From Bugula neritina (Eukaryota; Bryozoa; Gymnolaemata; Cheilostomatida; Bugulidae), in NCBI GenBank assembly GCA_964035545.1, contig OZ037765.1, positions 22,762,495 to 22,826,494 on the forward strand: a stretch of DNA of 64,000 nt, read 5' to 3'. How positions within the stretch are numbered: position 1 is the stretch's first letter; each line of letters opens with the position of its first letter. Of the stretch, positions 13,301 through 26,600 are shown piece by piece. The position numbers and the translations under genes are program-made. Below the pieces are notes generated by a model. It did no database searches, had not been told where the DNA came from, and saw only the letters and a program-made list of their open reading frames with translations.

Positions 13301-16300
13301 GGCCAAACTTTAACCTCACAACAATTTCACAAAATACAGTGAAATTATTGAAGATAGTGAACATCTATTGTGCAAGACATTTTACAGAAAGTGAAAGCAA
13401 AAATTGTAGCCTATACAGTATCAATATTACACTGAATATACACTGATCATTAGCTTCTGAGAAAATAACTCTACGTAGTCATAAAATTATTTTGGTAGCA
13501 ATATAACAACCTTTAATGCCAACCATCCAAATATATTGAGTCTGTAGTTGAAGCTGACTATAACAGCATTTAATTCTAGTGCCAGCAAATGTGCAGATTC
13601 AGCAAATAGCTCTTCATGTCCAGATCCAAAATGAAGGAACCCACCATGTATGTACACCAAAACTGGCAGCCCTTCCTCATCTTGCCTGTAGAATAAAACT
13701 TACAACTTACAAGATAATATTTTCAGAACAATTAACTAGCTATATAGGAAGCCTGTGCGAATTTAGAATTTCAGTAAGTTTTTCTGTTAGCAAATTTTAG
13801 GCTGTCGCTTCTTTAAAGAAAGAAAAACAGTGCAGTTAGTATTAAAAATTATCTGCAAAATAGCTTGAAAGTGTAAAGGATCCATAAATAAACAAAATAT
13901 TTTTGACTTAGTTGGGCGTAATGTTGAAAATAAATCGTGGAATGGCTACATTATGCACTGAACAATAATGATAAACAGAATGATGATTATTTTGTGGCTA
14001 TTCTTTGCTAATGACCCTATTAGCAAAGCAGTTGCTAATCAAAAAAAATCCAATTCTAGCAACCTTGAACTTAGAAGTTATCCAAATGAAAGCAGCAGCT
14101 CATAATTTGACGAGAGTAAAAACCTATATCAATCTTATTATCTAGATTCTAGTCATTCTAGCGTGTTATTCTTCCAGCCCTAAAATGACCCATCCATAAA
14201 TTGTATATATCAGACTAGATAACAATGCAGCCATTTACTTGTGTGCCATTAGGCACAAAAATTGACTCTGGCAGGAATTCGTTTTGCAAACTCTTACACC
14301 CATAAGATCACTAAATTATGGACCCATATGGCTATTTTCCTGATTTCGTTAGTAATCAGAGTTCTAAACTCGAAGGTCAGTTATATTAATAATAAGAGAT
14401 CTGCATTATATTAATTATATTATAAAAAAAATTCAAATACAATTACAATTATTACAAGAACGGATACATACGGAATAGAGTCGGGGCCCAGATTGGGAGT
14501 CCACACATTCATGTAGAGACAGTCTTCTGAGCCAAGATAGGTCTGGTTAGTACCAGGAACCTCATTCAGCTGAAAACAAGGTCCTCTAAATGCAGAGGTT
14601 TTCTCTATGTCTGGACAGTTGTCAACAGTTTCTATGGTTGGGTTGTATGACCAGCGATTGTTACCTATTGGTGGTGGTGCATAAGGAATACCCTACAAAT
14701 AATAAATTTATAGTGCGTATATTTGTGTTATATTGAAGACAAAACTACATTTGTGGAGACTATGAGATTTAGTTTAGCAGAATATCTAGTCTAGCATAGG
14801 CAAACCCAAATGCTGAAAGGAAATTGCAATTTTTCACGAGCTGCGCTACTAATTGGTGCTTCTTAGCCATGCCAAAAACTTAAGAAAACCTTCCATATTT
14901 GTCATAGGTTACTAGGACTACTCATTGATAGGAGCACCTGGTGTGAGTTACATTGCAATAAACACAGCGTAGCTTAGTCTATCTGTACTTGATACTGAAG
15001 CCAACACCTCACCTTAAAAATGGCAACTGAATGGTTGGGAGTCCACGTTTTGTTCTTCAGTGCCCAGCTACCATACACTGTACCACATTTTAGATTAGCA
15101 GCAAAAGCCTCAACATATGAAGTTGGTTCAGGTGGGAGGGGTGCAGCGCGTCTCTTCACTGACACGCTGACTATGATTATAATGAGAATCACCAACACTA
15201 TGGCAATTACACCTAGCAGTATCCACTTTTTATTCATAATGTAATCCAGTCCAAATTTATTTTTGGGCTAAAACAAAACAAAAGCAAGATATAGTAAAAT
15301 AATTTCTCAGCAATTCAGGGCAATATCAGGATAACTGTCATATGATTGAGGACAATAAGAAATCTCCTGTGTATATTATAATTTAAAATCTTGGTAAAAA
15401 ACTTGCTAAAAAACATATGAATACAAAACATGCTGTAGTTTTATTATTGCTGCGCTAGTAACTAACTAACTAGAACTAATATAGAAAATTACACTAAATA
15501 CATAAAGCTGTCTTAATTGTTAACTAAACAAAAGTATGCACTCCTAGAAAAGAAATTTTAACAAAGTTGCTTTTGTTTTAAATAATAATTAAAGTTCAAA
15601 ATGAAAGGGCAATGCTGTAAGATATAAATTACAATAGTTAGCTAATACCTGACTTGGGCAACTAGTAGCACTGTGACATTCATTAATTACAATTTACAAG
15701 ACCCTGCACTTCAGAAATTACGAAAACAATACAATACCATTAGTTCCTTGAACCATTGCTATTGTTGACTTAGAAAACAGTTAAAGATTAGCACAGCAAG
15801 CAATAATATAGTATAACATATGAAGTAATACAGTACAATAAATTAAGTAATACATATAACAAGTATTATAGCACATTATTATACTGCAGTATATTATATG
15901 AAGTACTACAGTATATTATATGGAGTACTACAGTATATTATATGGAGTATCACAGTATATTATATCCATCGATATTTCATACCAAAAATTAAGCACTTCA
16001 AGTAAAGTAAATCGTTCAAATTACACTCAAACAACTTAGACAACCTTCAACGCGACATAACAAGAAGGTGGACAAGCAACGCACCGTTGCAGTGCTCTGT
16101 TGTGCAGGCAGCAGGGGGGCTGTCGTTGCACCATAAGGCTTATGTTCTATTTCATCAGCTTGCTGGCCTTGGTCGGACTGACTCAACAAGGGTTCTGGTT
16201 CAGAAGGTTTAAACTCTATAGAAGCATCACCACTTTCTGGAGCTGGCAACGCTGCCTCTACATCAGCCGAGTCTTCAGAACGAGAAGTTAGAAGGGGAGG

Positions 16301-18743
16301 TCCTTCTTTAGACCGCATAGATTTTAGTCTTGGGGGTTTCACAGGCTATCCAAAACATTTCATGAAACAATTTTAAGATTCAATACAACATAATAAGATG
16401 TTTCTTAATCTGTCATTTAACTGTCCATAAAAATCTTGAGAAATCTAAGCCATTAAAACTAATTATTATATTCTTCGATAGCCAAGAGCAAAAATAAGTT
16501 GGTTGGGACTATAATTTATAGCCCAGTTTATGTCAGACAATCTTCTAGAAATACCAAGAGGGTGTAGATTACAGTTTGTTAACACTTACACCCCATAGCT
16601 TATACAATTGTATGTTTATGTAAGAGTATTGCAGAAGTAGACATCAAAAGGCAATAACAGGATTGTTATACAAAACAACACAGGCAAGAAAATTGACTTG
16701 AAGCTATGCAAGATTTTGCAGGTAAATCACATGGCATAATCAGCATTTATGCTCTCGCTGTGTAGTAATTCAGTTTCAAAAGAAGACCTCAAATGAGTTA
16801 AAACTATTTTGAAAAAATTACAGCATTGCTACATGTGCAGTATATAACTTGACTGTCAAAATAATATGAATTTCAATATCTAATTCATTATTCCACTCCA
16901 TTATCTGCTAGTTTTCCATTTGACAAGCTTTGAAAACTGCCAATTTTGAGCTAGTCTAAATAAAATAACTTATTGCATAAAAGCCTCTAGTCTGTACATT
17001 GTTATTGTTATCATGCTGTAAAATTCAAGAACTTAATACCTAAGCTATGGAAATGAGTCTAGCTGGGAAATGCAGCACATAACTACTGTGAAGTGTAATA
17101 CAAATGTATCACGAAATGTTTAGCAACCGCGGCAGTAATGAAGAGGTACTATCTCATATTCACACTAATAATTTAGACACCTTTGATGAATTCTTCACCT
17201 GAGCAGTTTTTAGCATGACTTGTTAAGCCATATACTGGTTTACATGCACGTCTAGCAGCGATTAGTAGATTAGTATGCAACGAGCTGTGCATTTGCAGTC
17301 TCACATTGCTTATCATTTAGAGCTAACCTATTTCCAAATATTTACATACAAAGTCAAAAAGATTATGGCAAATAAGGAAAGAATGAGAAGCAGAGAAGTT
17401 ACCCTGACCCAAGTACCAGCAGAAGTAGCCACTACCACAGCTTACAGCCACCACCGGAGCAAACACTACTCTAAGCTAGTACCTTGGGGCCTGTTGGACC
17501 GGTGGAAAGTGTAGAGTTAGACCTGCTTACATGACTGTCTGCACCATGAGACCCTGGCTCTGATTGGTCGTCAGTGACTTCCTTAGACTCGGGTTGTGGG
17601 GAGGCTGGTTGCTCAGGGACCAGATTCTGGCCATCCTCCATCTGGTCACTGTCTTGGGGAGGCACAACAGTGACTACTGGCACACCATCTGTGGGATGCT
17701 GATATGAACAATAACTATATTAATCAACAGGAGTGGAGAGTTTATATTCATAGGCCTGCACTCGTTTTACATAATAATAGTCTAGTAATAAATTTTGCTA
17801 GGAACACTCCATACATGGTGTGTAAAGTATGTACCCTGCATGCATAGGTGTTTTTATGTAAATGAAATCAAACTGTGCCAAGATACTTCAAATTTGTTGA
17901 GCCAAAAGACAACTTTCAGTCCTATTGTTGAGTGTATAGACTGGTTTAGTAATCCATTGTGTACTACAGAACTGAAACTTTCTTTAACAAAAGAGTAAGT
18001 AGAAAAGATAATACCATTTGTACAGCTCTGCAACTGATGGCGAGTGGAAAATTTTATCAGTTGAGTGCACTGGGTGAAGTAGGATAAGTTACAATCTAGA
18101 TAACTGACTAAGAAATATCAGTGGTTGCATGTAAATTTCACACAGGAAAAAGCTCCTTTTACTCTATGCAAATTTCATTTGCATTTCTCCATGATTTGTT
18201 GGATTATTTCCAATGCTACATATTTACTAAACTGTCCAGTATCTGTATCTATGATTGAGTGACCATAGAAATGTTGAGCATCCACTCCCTTTGATGAGTG
18301 TAGTGGCTTACCAACTAGTATTTTCAAGTAGTTTTTGTAAATTTAGTTCCTTGACATGAGTTTTTCAATTTATGTTAGCTGATGTTACAGTAATCAATGA
18401 ATTATACAAATGAGATGAAGTATGCAAAGTTTGACTATTTTCGGCATGGAAAAATTACTTTTCTTCCTCCTGTAGCTAAGATAAAACTCACGTTTTTCAA
18501 TGTTTCAAAGCCAAGTAGGCTTCACAGTGATGGTTGCAAAGTGGAGCCAAAACATGCTTTGCAATGGCCAGTGGACATGCACTACTAGTCGTAATGTATG
18601 GGAGAGTGCATATGGCTGTTGAGTATGCACAGTATTACAAAGAATATAGCACATACCTGGGTAGTCTCTGGTGTTGGAGATGTGGTGTCATCATCTACAG
18701 ATTCAAGTCCTAGCATCAACTTAGTGTCATCTGTCTCAGCCAT
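10368..18743 (-). CDS. Type II membrane carboxylesterase/cholinesterase-like protein (neurotactin-like architecture)
   Basis: Exons (minus): 18743-18657, 17698-17483, 16345-16085, 15267-15013, 14692-14472, 13685-13511, 13204-13094, 12551-12388, 12172-12003, 11859-11788, 11352-11204, 11014-10899, 10683-10368; 770 aa. The ATG at 18743 is preceded by an in-frame TGA. Residues 1-202 are Ser/Pro/acid-rich and probably cytosolic; 203-225 is one hydrophobic span (WILLGVIAIV...) followed by KRR; the rest is a type-B carboxylesterase domain. Seen: GIPYAPPPIG (from 274), SEDCLYMNVW, oxyanion loop HGGF (360-363), nucleophile elbow GLSSGG (Ser449), acid in GNNEYES (Glu583), and His690 in THGTDF. The first four exons all join in phase 0, and the exon carrying the membrane span stays open upstream of its Met to a good acceptor, so the upstream exons belong to this gene. 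Neurotactin, gliotactin and neuroligin relatives usually lose the serine; here the triad looks intact. Substrate and role unknown. The alternative is two separate genes split at 15.3-16.0 kb. Confidence 0.82.
15887..15965. repeat. 22-bp tandem repeat, about 3.6 copies
   Basis: The unit CAGTATATTATATGGAGTAC plus TA is repeated head to tail at a 22-base step with one or two substitutions per copy. It lies in the intron just before the membrane-span exon of the esterase-like gene. Related TATGAAGTAATACAGTA words precede it at 15820-15860. Confidence 0.8.
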
Positions 18744-19013
18744 ATTCTTTAGTTCATTACATCAACTAAACCCTCTACAATACCATATAACTTCCATGAG
18801 ACATTATGTAAAACTTAAAAATAGCAGCTTGTGATAAATTCACTGGACTGATTTTGCCTTCACTTTAAAGATAGAAAAAATAAAAGTCACACGTCTTATA
18901 GGTGATGTTTTATACTGCATAGCTAGTATATTGTTACCAGCATGTAAGAACATTTCCATGCATATTTTGTGTCATGCATACAAGTCCTAACAGACGTAGA
19001 TTTACTAGTGAAG

Positions 19014-19015
<2 letters not shown>

Positions 19016-19089
<74 letters not shown>
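19016..19089. repeat. AT dinucleotide microsatellite
   Basis: About 37 uninterrupted AT units. Translating it gives an artificial Ile-Tyr repeat that should not be taken as a protein. Confidence 0.97.
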
Positions 19090-19096
<7 letters not shown>

Positions 19097-20929
19097 ACAT
19101 TGTTTGCAGTTGAGACAACATTGATGAAACATTATACGCTGTCCCAGCAACTTAGACTATTGCAATGCATAGCAGTCTGTTGTATACATAACTTGTCAGT
19201 ACAGCAGTATATACTCATTCATTGAACAGTGAATCACCAACTGGCATTTACTTTTATTAGATGTCATTTCAAAAAAGAATGATTGTACACCAGCTGCAGC
19301 TAGTCAAAGTGATGGGAATCACCTTTACATAAGTGAGGTAAATATCTTGGCATTTGGATAACTACAATCAGTAACAAGCTCTTCACGATGCTTGGTGTCC
19401 TTGTATTATCTTACTATTTCCAGTGCATTTGAGGTTACTGTATCGACATAACAGTTTCAGGTCACAAAGATAGGAGAAAAACTCAAACTTTCCAGCCTAT
19501 CACTGAGCCCTAAGTTTAAATTTTTATATAAGTCTTGGAAACCACAAAAAGCTAAATTTTAACACAAGTTATCCAGTATAGTTATTAATATAGTATATTG
19601 AATGATCAAAACTGAAATATATGATCCAATAGCTGGAAGACTGAAGCTATTAACTACTTAAATAAACTGTCTCAATGGTAGTGGCCAGTTCATACAGTGC
19701 TCAATAAATTATAGTTATAGCTAAATGTAAGATAACTGGGAATTATAGCTCTAATCCCAAATTAAAAATTTGGCTTTATCCGAGAATGTATTTACAATTT
19801 TTGTAGTCCCATAAAATGCCTTTTGTAGAACTTTCATCAATGCGTGGTAAATGTGCAAAATAAATAAAATATCTGAAGCAAATTCTTGCCAAAGCTGCAA
19901 CTAATAGATATTTGCTCTTAATTTGTGCCTAATTTTTAAAATATTGTACGAGTAGATACGACCAATATAAAAAACATTGGCTTTAATGGAAAAATATTCA
20001 TTGTCTACTGCATCAAAACCAATATCTACTATAATTAGACAAAAGATGATATTTCAAAGGATGCAGTTACCTGGCCGGCCTGGACTCATAAAAGTTAAAA
20101 TTTGAAGGAGTAAATAATCTTCTCTTCAACAGAGATTTATTTCCATGTACACATAAAACGCATATTTTGTACAAACGTGCAGTGGGCAGTTTGAATCTAA
20201 ACTTTTATACATTACAAAAATGTACATATAATTTATTCTAGTAAGAGCTTAAATTATAGATGATGACTATTATGCATACTTATGCAAATTTTACAAACTA
20301 TACTCTAAAAATAATTAGCTGTAAATGTGGAGTTGATTAGTGAAATAGTGAGCCGTGAATTCTAACAGAATTTGCATGATATAACATCCTTATTCCAAAT
20401 TGCAAGTGTATATATTCCAAATGATTGATCTTTCAATTATAATCCTTATAGGTTTGAAATATATACCAAAATATTCAATGCCTAAATTGCTTCACATATA
20501 ATACCTCAAGTATCTCATTACATATTAGCTGTTCAAAAATATCAATTTCAGCACATAATTTCATTATAAAATACACTTTAAGTATATATAAGTTTCTCTG
20601 ACACATCAAAATTAGTGATTAATACTACTTGAAACATTATATGTTTTGTTTAAAATTTGTTTGATAGCAACTAATGCATTAGTAATAAAACACGAGTAAC
20701 TTATTTTTCTGAGGTTTTGCAAATAAATTGCAAAAGCCTGTGATTAATTAAAAATATTGAGATATTCTTTGTGGTCATAGTAAAATGTTTTGCAAGAATA
20801 TAGCCTTCACTAAGCACATGTACAGCTTTCATTGTAAAATATATTACATACTAATATTGGTTTTTTTAAAAAGTTATCCCATATCCATAGGCCATTGGTG
20901 AAAAAATAGTTATTAACATTAAACTGTTG

Positions 20930-21960
20930 GTATTATATTAGTAATAATTATACTAATAGTAATAGCATAAGTATCACTATTACTAGAATGCTAAATTAAG
21001 AAATTTATATATTTATTCACACTTATAGCTATAGTACACAATAAACCTAAAATATACCACAAGTAAAAACTAAAGAGTATCCATAATCTATATCAATATA
21101 AATATCAATATGAATATGCGTAAGGCATAGCTATATTTGAATGGTAGGTCCAAAAACAATATCAAATTTGGTATGAATATTGAACATGAATGAATACATG
21201 AGTGAAACAATAATGGAAATAGCATTTACAATTAATGTTAAATTATAATTATTAATACTAGTATTGATATTCTTATTGAAATAATCATATTGACATATGA
21301 ATATGATTATCATTTGTATTTTAATTATAAAATATTAAATATTATTAACATTATATGATTATTATTATGATAATCGTTATCGTAATGAGTTTGATATTTA
21401 TAGTTATTAGTTACACTTTGACTTACACTGACACTGAAACCTGAAGGCTGAAAGTGAATAATATAGTAATAACTATCATTTATTAATAATAATATTACTG
21501 TTAGTCATACTCTTAGACTTACAGTTATTCATAGTCTTACTGTTGGTATTTAATCTTATTTTTAGTTGATCGATTACTTGACAGTAACACTAACAATTAA
21601 TAATTAATATTAATTTCAATATTTAAGTATAACCTTATAAATTATAACCATCATTAATATGATCATAATGGTTATCATATCGATAATGATATTGAATTTG
21701 ACAATCACAATGATCATTTTAATAGTATAACTATAATATTGATAATTATCAATAGCACTATCAGTATCAGTATCATAGTGCTACTGATAATGATTATGAT
21801 AATAAATATTAATAGTAATAGTAATACTAATAGTAATACTAATAGTAATACTAATAGTGACTATCAGTGACTATGATATTTACATTGACTCTTACTATTA
21901 GTATTACTAGTATTACTATTAGTATTGCTAGATTATCATTATCAACATCATAAAGTGATT
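20930..21960. repeat. Degenerate 6/12-base repeat island with inverted arms
   Basis: About 1 kb of drifting six-base words (TAATAC, TAATAG, ATTATC, TATCAG). The cleanest part is 21806-21850, tandem TAATAGTAATAC, followed about 40 bases later by the reverse complement, GTATTACTATTA words at 21886-21930, so the segment can fold back on itself. No coding content. Confidence 0.7.
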
Positions 21961-23695
21961 ATAAGCATGATGATCATTACAAAAAGGTTGACAAATTTAA
22001 AATAAAAAGTGGCAATGAAGTTGAAATCTAAATTAAATTTCACTCAGTTCAATTTCAAGTTCACTGTTCAATTTCATGAGTGATGAGTCTGGAGTCTCAG
22101 TCTCAGAATTTTAGTCAGAGTTTCAGAATCAGAGAGGTAGGAGTTTAATCTACCACGGTAGTAAGGCTGAACTACACTAGTTTTACACTCAAAGTCACAG
22201 ATAACTTTACTTTTACCTTCACAGCAACCGCGTGGACCCCGGGGTGATGGACTGGTGAAGTGAATTTATAGTTCAACTTGGCAATTTTTCTTCCCACTCA
22301 ATTCCCATCGAGCTTAGCCCAAAAATATATCTGATAGCTTTAAAAACGTCTACTCGCTCATAATTACATAAATAATATAGAGAGTTATCTTTTCTTTTGT
22401 ATGAGAAATGCAGGAGTAAATAATGAACATTTTGTAGGCAAATATTACACTTTCCAATCCATAACTATAAGCATAGCTATGCGTTATTACAATAGTATTT
22501 GTATTGAGCAGGCAACTTTCTGTTATATAATTTATTGTGTCTGGCATATCAAATAAGGCCACCCAACTGTTTAGTCGTGGCCTACACCAATCCCATATTC
22601 TAACTTGCCTCCATTAGTATCATAATATTGTACGAGTGATTGAGATTGTTATGGCTATATAGTGTACATGTTGCACAATGCACATCAAAGAACATAAGTT
22701 ATAGAAACATGGAGTATTGCTTTGATTGACATGCAGAGATACTTCATAGCATAATGGTTTAGGATTAGAGATTTTTCAAAAATATTACAAAAAATATTAT
22801 AAGAATATGCTACTTATATTACACATATGTTAAACTTTCGTGTTTATCTTTTATAAATAGTAAGGGGATGATCATATTTTTTCTGTTATAATAATAGATT
22901 CGTTCAATTACGTGCCTGCTTACTCAGAATTGGAAGATCTACAACTTTAGGTAAGCTGCAAACCTTTTTCTAAAAAATATACTTTTATATTGAATTAACT
23001 GTAAAACTTTGGTTTAAATTAAAATCAAGGCATATGGGATGTTTGCAATATTGCAACATAATATTTAGGAAAATAAATGTTGAATTTACTTGTGTGTACT
23101 GATGCATTACAATCTATATACACTGATATAATGATTATAATATTTTAAAAATATTAATTTCCATTTATTTATCAAGTAATGATGATCAGTTAAAAAGTCA
23201 CCAAATATAAGGCATAAACACTAATATTAATACACAGCACAAAGCTAGAAACACATGATAGCTTGCACGGATTGTCATGTCTGAATGATGACTTGTAAGC
23301 ATAATCTAACAATTAAAAAGTTCCAAAAATGTATACTAAGCTGATGTTTAATGTAAAATAAATAACAAATAAATAAGCTTTCTATGATATACACAACAAA
23401 AATATTTACTTTGTACACAATTATAGTTACTAGTAGACAATAAGAGTAGCATAAGCTACAATTTTAATACTCTCCTTTAGTCAAATCAACTATAAATAAT
23501 TATTTTAGCGGTTGGCTAGCACAATAAATTTCAAAAACTAGTTTCTAAATAAAAATAAAGATATAAATGTTGGCCAGCATCAATAAACAAAGATGGCATC
23601 ATAAAATGTTTAGTGCATCAGCAAACAAATACAAATTTCTTTGTAGGTATCGTTAGTACTTGCATTATAAATATGGATGCATATGCGTATTATTT

Positions 23696-26600
23696 TTAAC
23701 ATGCTGCACACGATTTTGACATAAGCCTTGCACTGAGTATACAGTATAGCCTGTTGAGAAGCTCTCTGTTGTGGGTTTTCACGCTGTACAGCATTCGCTT
23801 AAATGTTTCGCTTTTGCTCAACAGCTGGCTGAGGTTTTGAAGGAAATAGGTTTCACATACTTCTACTAGATCAGGGCATGCGTATAACTACAAAGATAAG
23901 AAATATGCACTTATAAAACACAATAAATAACTAAATGGAATTCAAGGGCACAGTATCCTCAAGTGACCTTATGAAAAATAAGTGAAAAGACCTATATTAT
24001 AGCCAAGAAACACGCTAATGTTGCTAGTCTTGTCAAGTTTATAATCACATGCAGCATAAAACATAAAATTGGCAGCTAATTATATAAAACTTCCCTAAAA
24101 TAAAGCGAATGTAGATTAAATGGTCAAAAGGAAATGAAAAGATAAAGGGGAGCAACAAGAGCATTTGCAATAAATTACTTTTCTATCTATTAAATTATAC
24201 ATGTATGTTATAAAACAGGTTGAAAGTTAATTATAGAAGAAATTCAGAGCAGTATGTATCACTTCTAACACTTTTATAATTATAAAATCTATCTTACACA
24301 TCTCCTGTCTGAACTTATTATTTATAACCCAAGTGCTTAAGTGAATCGAATATTGTCTAATCAAAATGACACATGTTACTCACCTTTGCTGTTTTATACA
24401 CTGAAATGCAGTCATCCAGTGACAAGTTTTTAGAGAGAAAGATTTCACATTTTCTTTTTAGGCCATCTATTTGAAAGTAGTGAGCAGCACCAAGTAAATG
24501 TTTTATTCCTTTGACATCTGTTTGTTGAGTCAATTGAGTGCAGTCATACCCTTCGTACACATATCTCATTACTCCCTGCAAATGTATTGCATATGTCATA
24601 TAAAATTATGCAATAAACAGTCAATTGTATGCCATATAATATTAAAAACACAAAAAGCAAATTTAGATAAATTGGTTTGGTTTTTAATAAGTCTCAAATA
24701 TTGCAGCTTTAAATTGCATATGTTGACAACAATGATATAACAATCTTCCTTTTTAATGCATCTATATAAAATGTTTGTTTAAAAAACTGATACTTTGTCA
24801 GACTAAGGTTACTTTACATTACTCTATGAACTTTGTTAATTATTTTACCAAAACATACCTGGGTGTCCTTGCCATTTAATGGCACAATAAGATACCAAAT
24901 TACTCAGCAATTAAGTTACATTTATTTATGCAAGATAGCTCACCTCAAAAACCTGGTAGTCCATATCTCTGATTTCTATCTTAGGCATGGAAACATTTTT
25001 GAAGTTGGCAAACATACTTTTGAATGTAGGCGATGCACTAGAGAGGACTATTTTATGAGCATAAAATGTTTCATTTTCAACCAAAAAGCAGACATCAGCA
25101 TGTTCTGGTGAATTAACGTAGCTTGAGTCTATAATGAGTGAAGGGTGTGATCGTACGTCTTTCAGCAATGGTAATGGCTGTAGGCCATAAAGTAACGAGA
25201 ATATTGCAGCCAATTGCCTACTACTCATCTCATTCTACAAAGAACAAAGCTATTCAAATATAATTTGCATTTAAAATTAAAGTGTTATTTTTATCGGCAA
25301 TGGAATGCATTTTACTGGCACATTAGATGTAGTTTATAGTCTAGCATGATTGCTTTTATGGTAATCTAGTACATTTAATTAAATTTTGGTATTTTGGACA
25401 AAAAGAAAATAAGAGACTTGAAATCCTAATGACCACATGAATTGGAGTAAAACATTAAGTTAGGATTAAAGCAGAAATAAACTGCTTTAAAATCTTACCA
25501 ATGTGCTAGACCAAGACACATGAGTGGCCCACACTATTTAGCACAATTAAGTTTGCAAATTTATAATAGCTTTGCAGGGCATCATATTTACTCAAAATTT
25601 ATTTACTTTTATGCAAATATTGTCATCAAGTAAAACTCTGGAAATTGATAACAAAAATGTTGCTCTAATTTTACCAGTTATAACATTTATTGCCTGATCT
25701 ACAATATAGTTTGTCAACGCATGAAGATGAATCTCAACTGAAGTTTTTATAGCTGAAGATTTGGTGGGGAAGGGGTACAAGTTAAAATCTTGAAGCCATC
25801 AAATATTCCAGGGTCTTTAATGTCATTGCGCTATAATATGAATTAGTATAATATTATAATTGGCTTACTTTGCTTTCTCTGAATATGTCAAACATCAGGG
25901 GAAGACAACACTCAGTAAACAGCTTCAAATTATCAACTAGATTGATAGTATTGAACTCCTTTAGCAGTGATTGTGCAATTGGTTTCCTGTGCGTAATGTG
26001 TGCAGCATTCAGAGTCATGTACCAGGTATAAATAGTCCAAGGCAGTCCTTTAAACGTAAGAAAAGACATAAATTAGGGTATTACTGCATACACGTACACA
26101 TATATCATCATCAACAAGTAAATAATTAAATGAACTGAAAAGCTACTGTATTTATAGATTCTTACGACATTAGCCTGGAAAACTACTACAGCAAAAAGCT
26201 AATTATAAAATTTTTCTATGCTGTGCAAGGTAAAAAAACTGCATAAATCAGTTCTCAATTGCCACTTTTTTATATTAAAAGATTATAAAATTGTAATTTA
26301 TAACAGAAAATCTTATTAACTTGAAGCAAAGTTGTAGTTTATGATTAGTCATACAAGGAATAGCTAGTAATTGAATAAGGAGGGGAAATAAATTAGGTGA
26401 AATACTGTAATTGCTTAAAGATAGTTCCAACAAAAAAGTCTTTCATAAAGCAGTTTTTAAAAGCTTTTAATATTACAGACTTTTAATCTGTGACCAAATA
26501 GGTTTTGTTCTTAAGTGGAATGCCTAGTGAAACCTTACAAGTAACGAGTAAAATAAAAAAGGTGGAAAGTAAATTCTAAAAATTATTATTGAATTGTAAA

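Larger units (their letters stand above)
18744..23695. other. 5-kb intergenic region, low complexity, no gene recognised
   Basis: This lies between the 5' end of the esterase-like gene and the 3' end of the ABTB2/3 homologue. It holds an AT microsatellite (19016-19089) and a large degenerate-repeat island (20930-21960). Positions 22000-22160 have drifting CAATTTCA / GAGTCTCAGT words. I found no credible exon; open frames here are short and compositionally skewed. Confidence 0.55.

Noticed and set aside
16016-16342. 108-codon minus-strand frame ending RCLSTFLLC... as a stand-alone protein
   Set aside because: Its right part is a real exon, but the reading past 16085 is intron: a GTGCGT donor lies there and splicing joins in phase to the membrane-span exon.
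18923-19150. Minus-strand 75-codon frame with an Ile-Tyr repeat
   Set aside because: It is only translation of the AT microsatellite.
20930-21960. CRISPR-like array
   Set aside because: The repeated words are degenerate and contiguous with no unique spacers, and the genome is eukaryotic.
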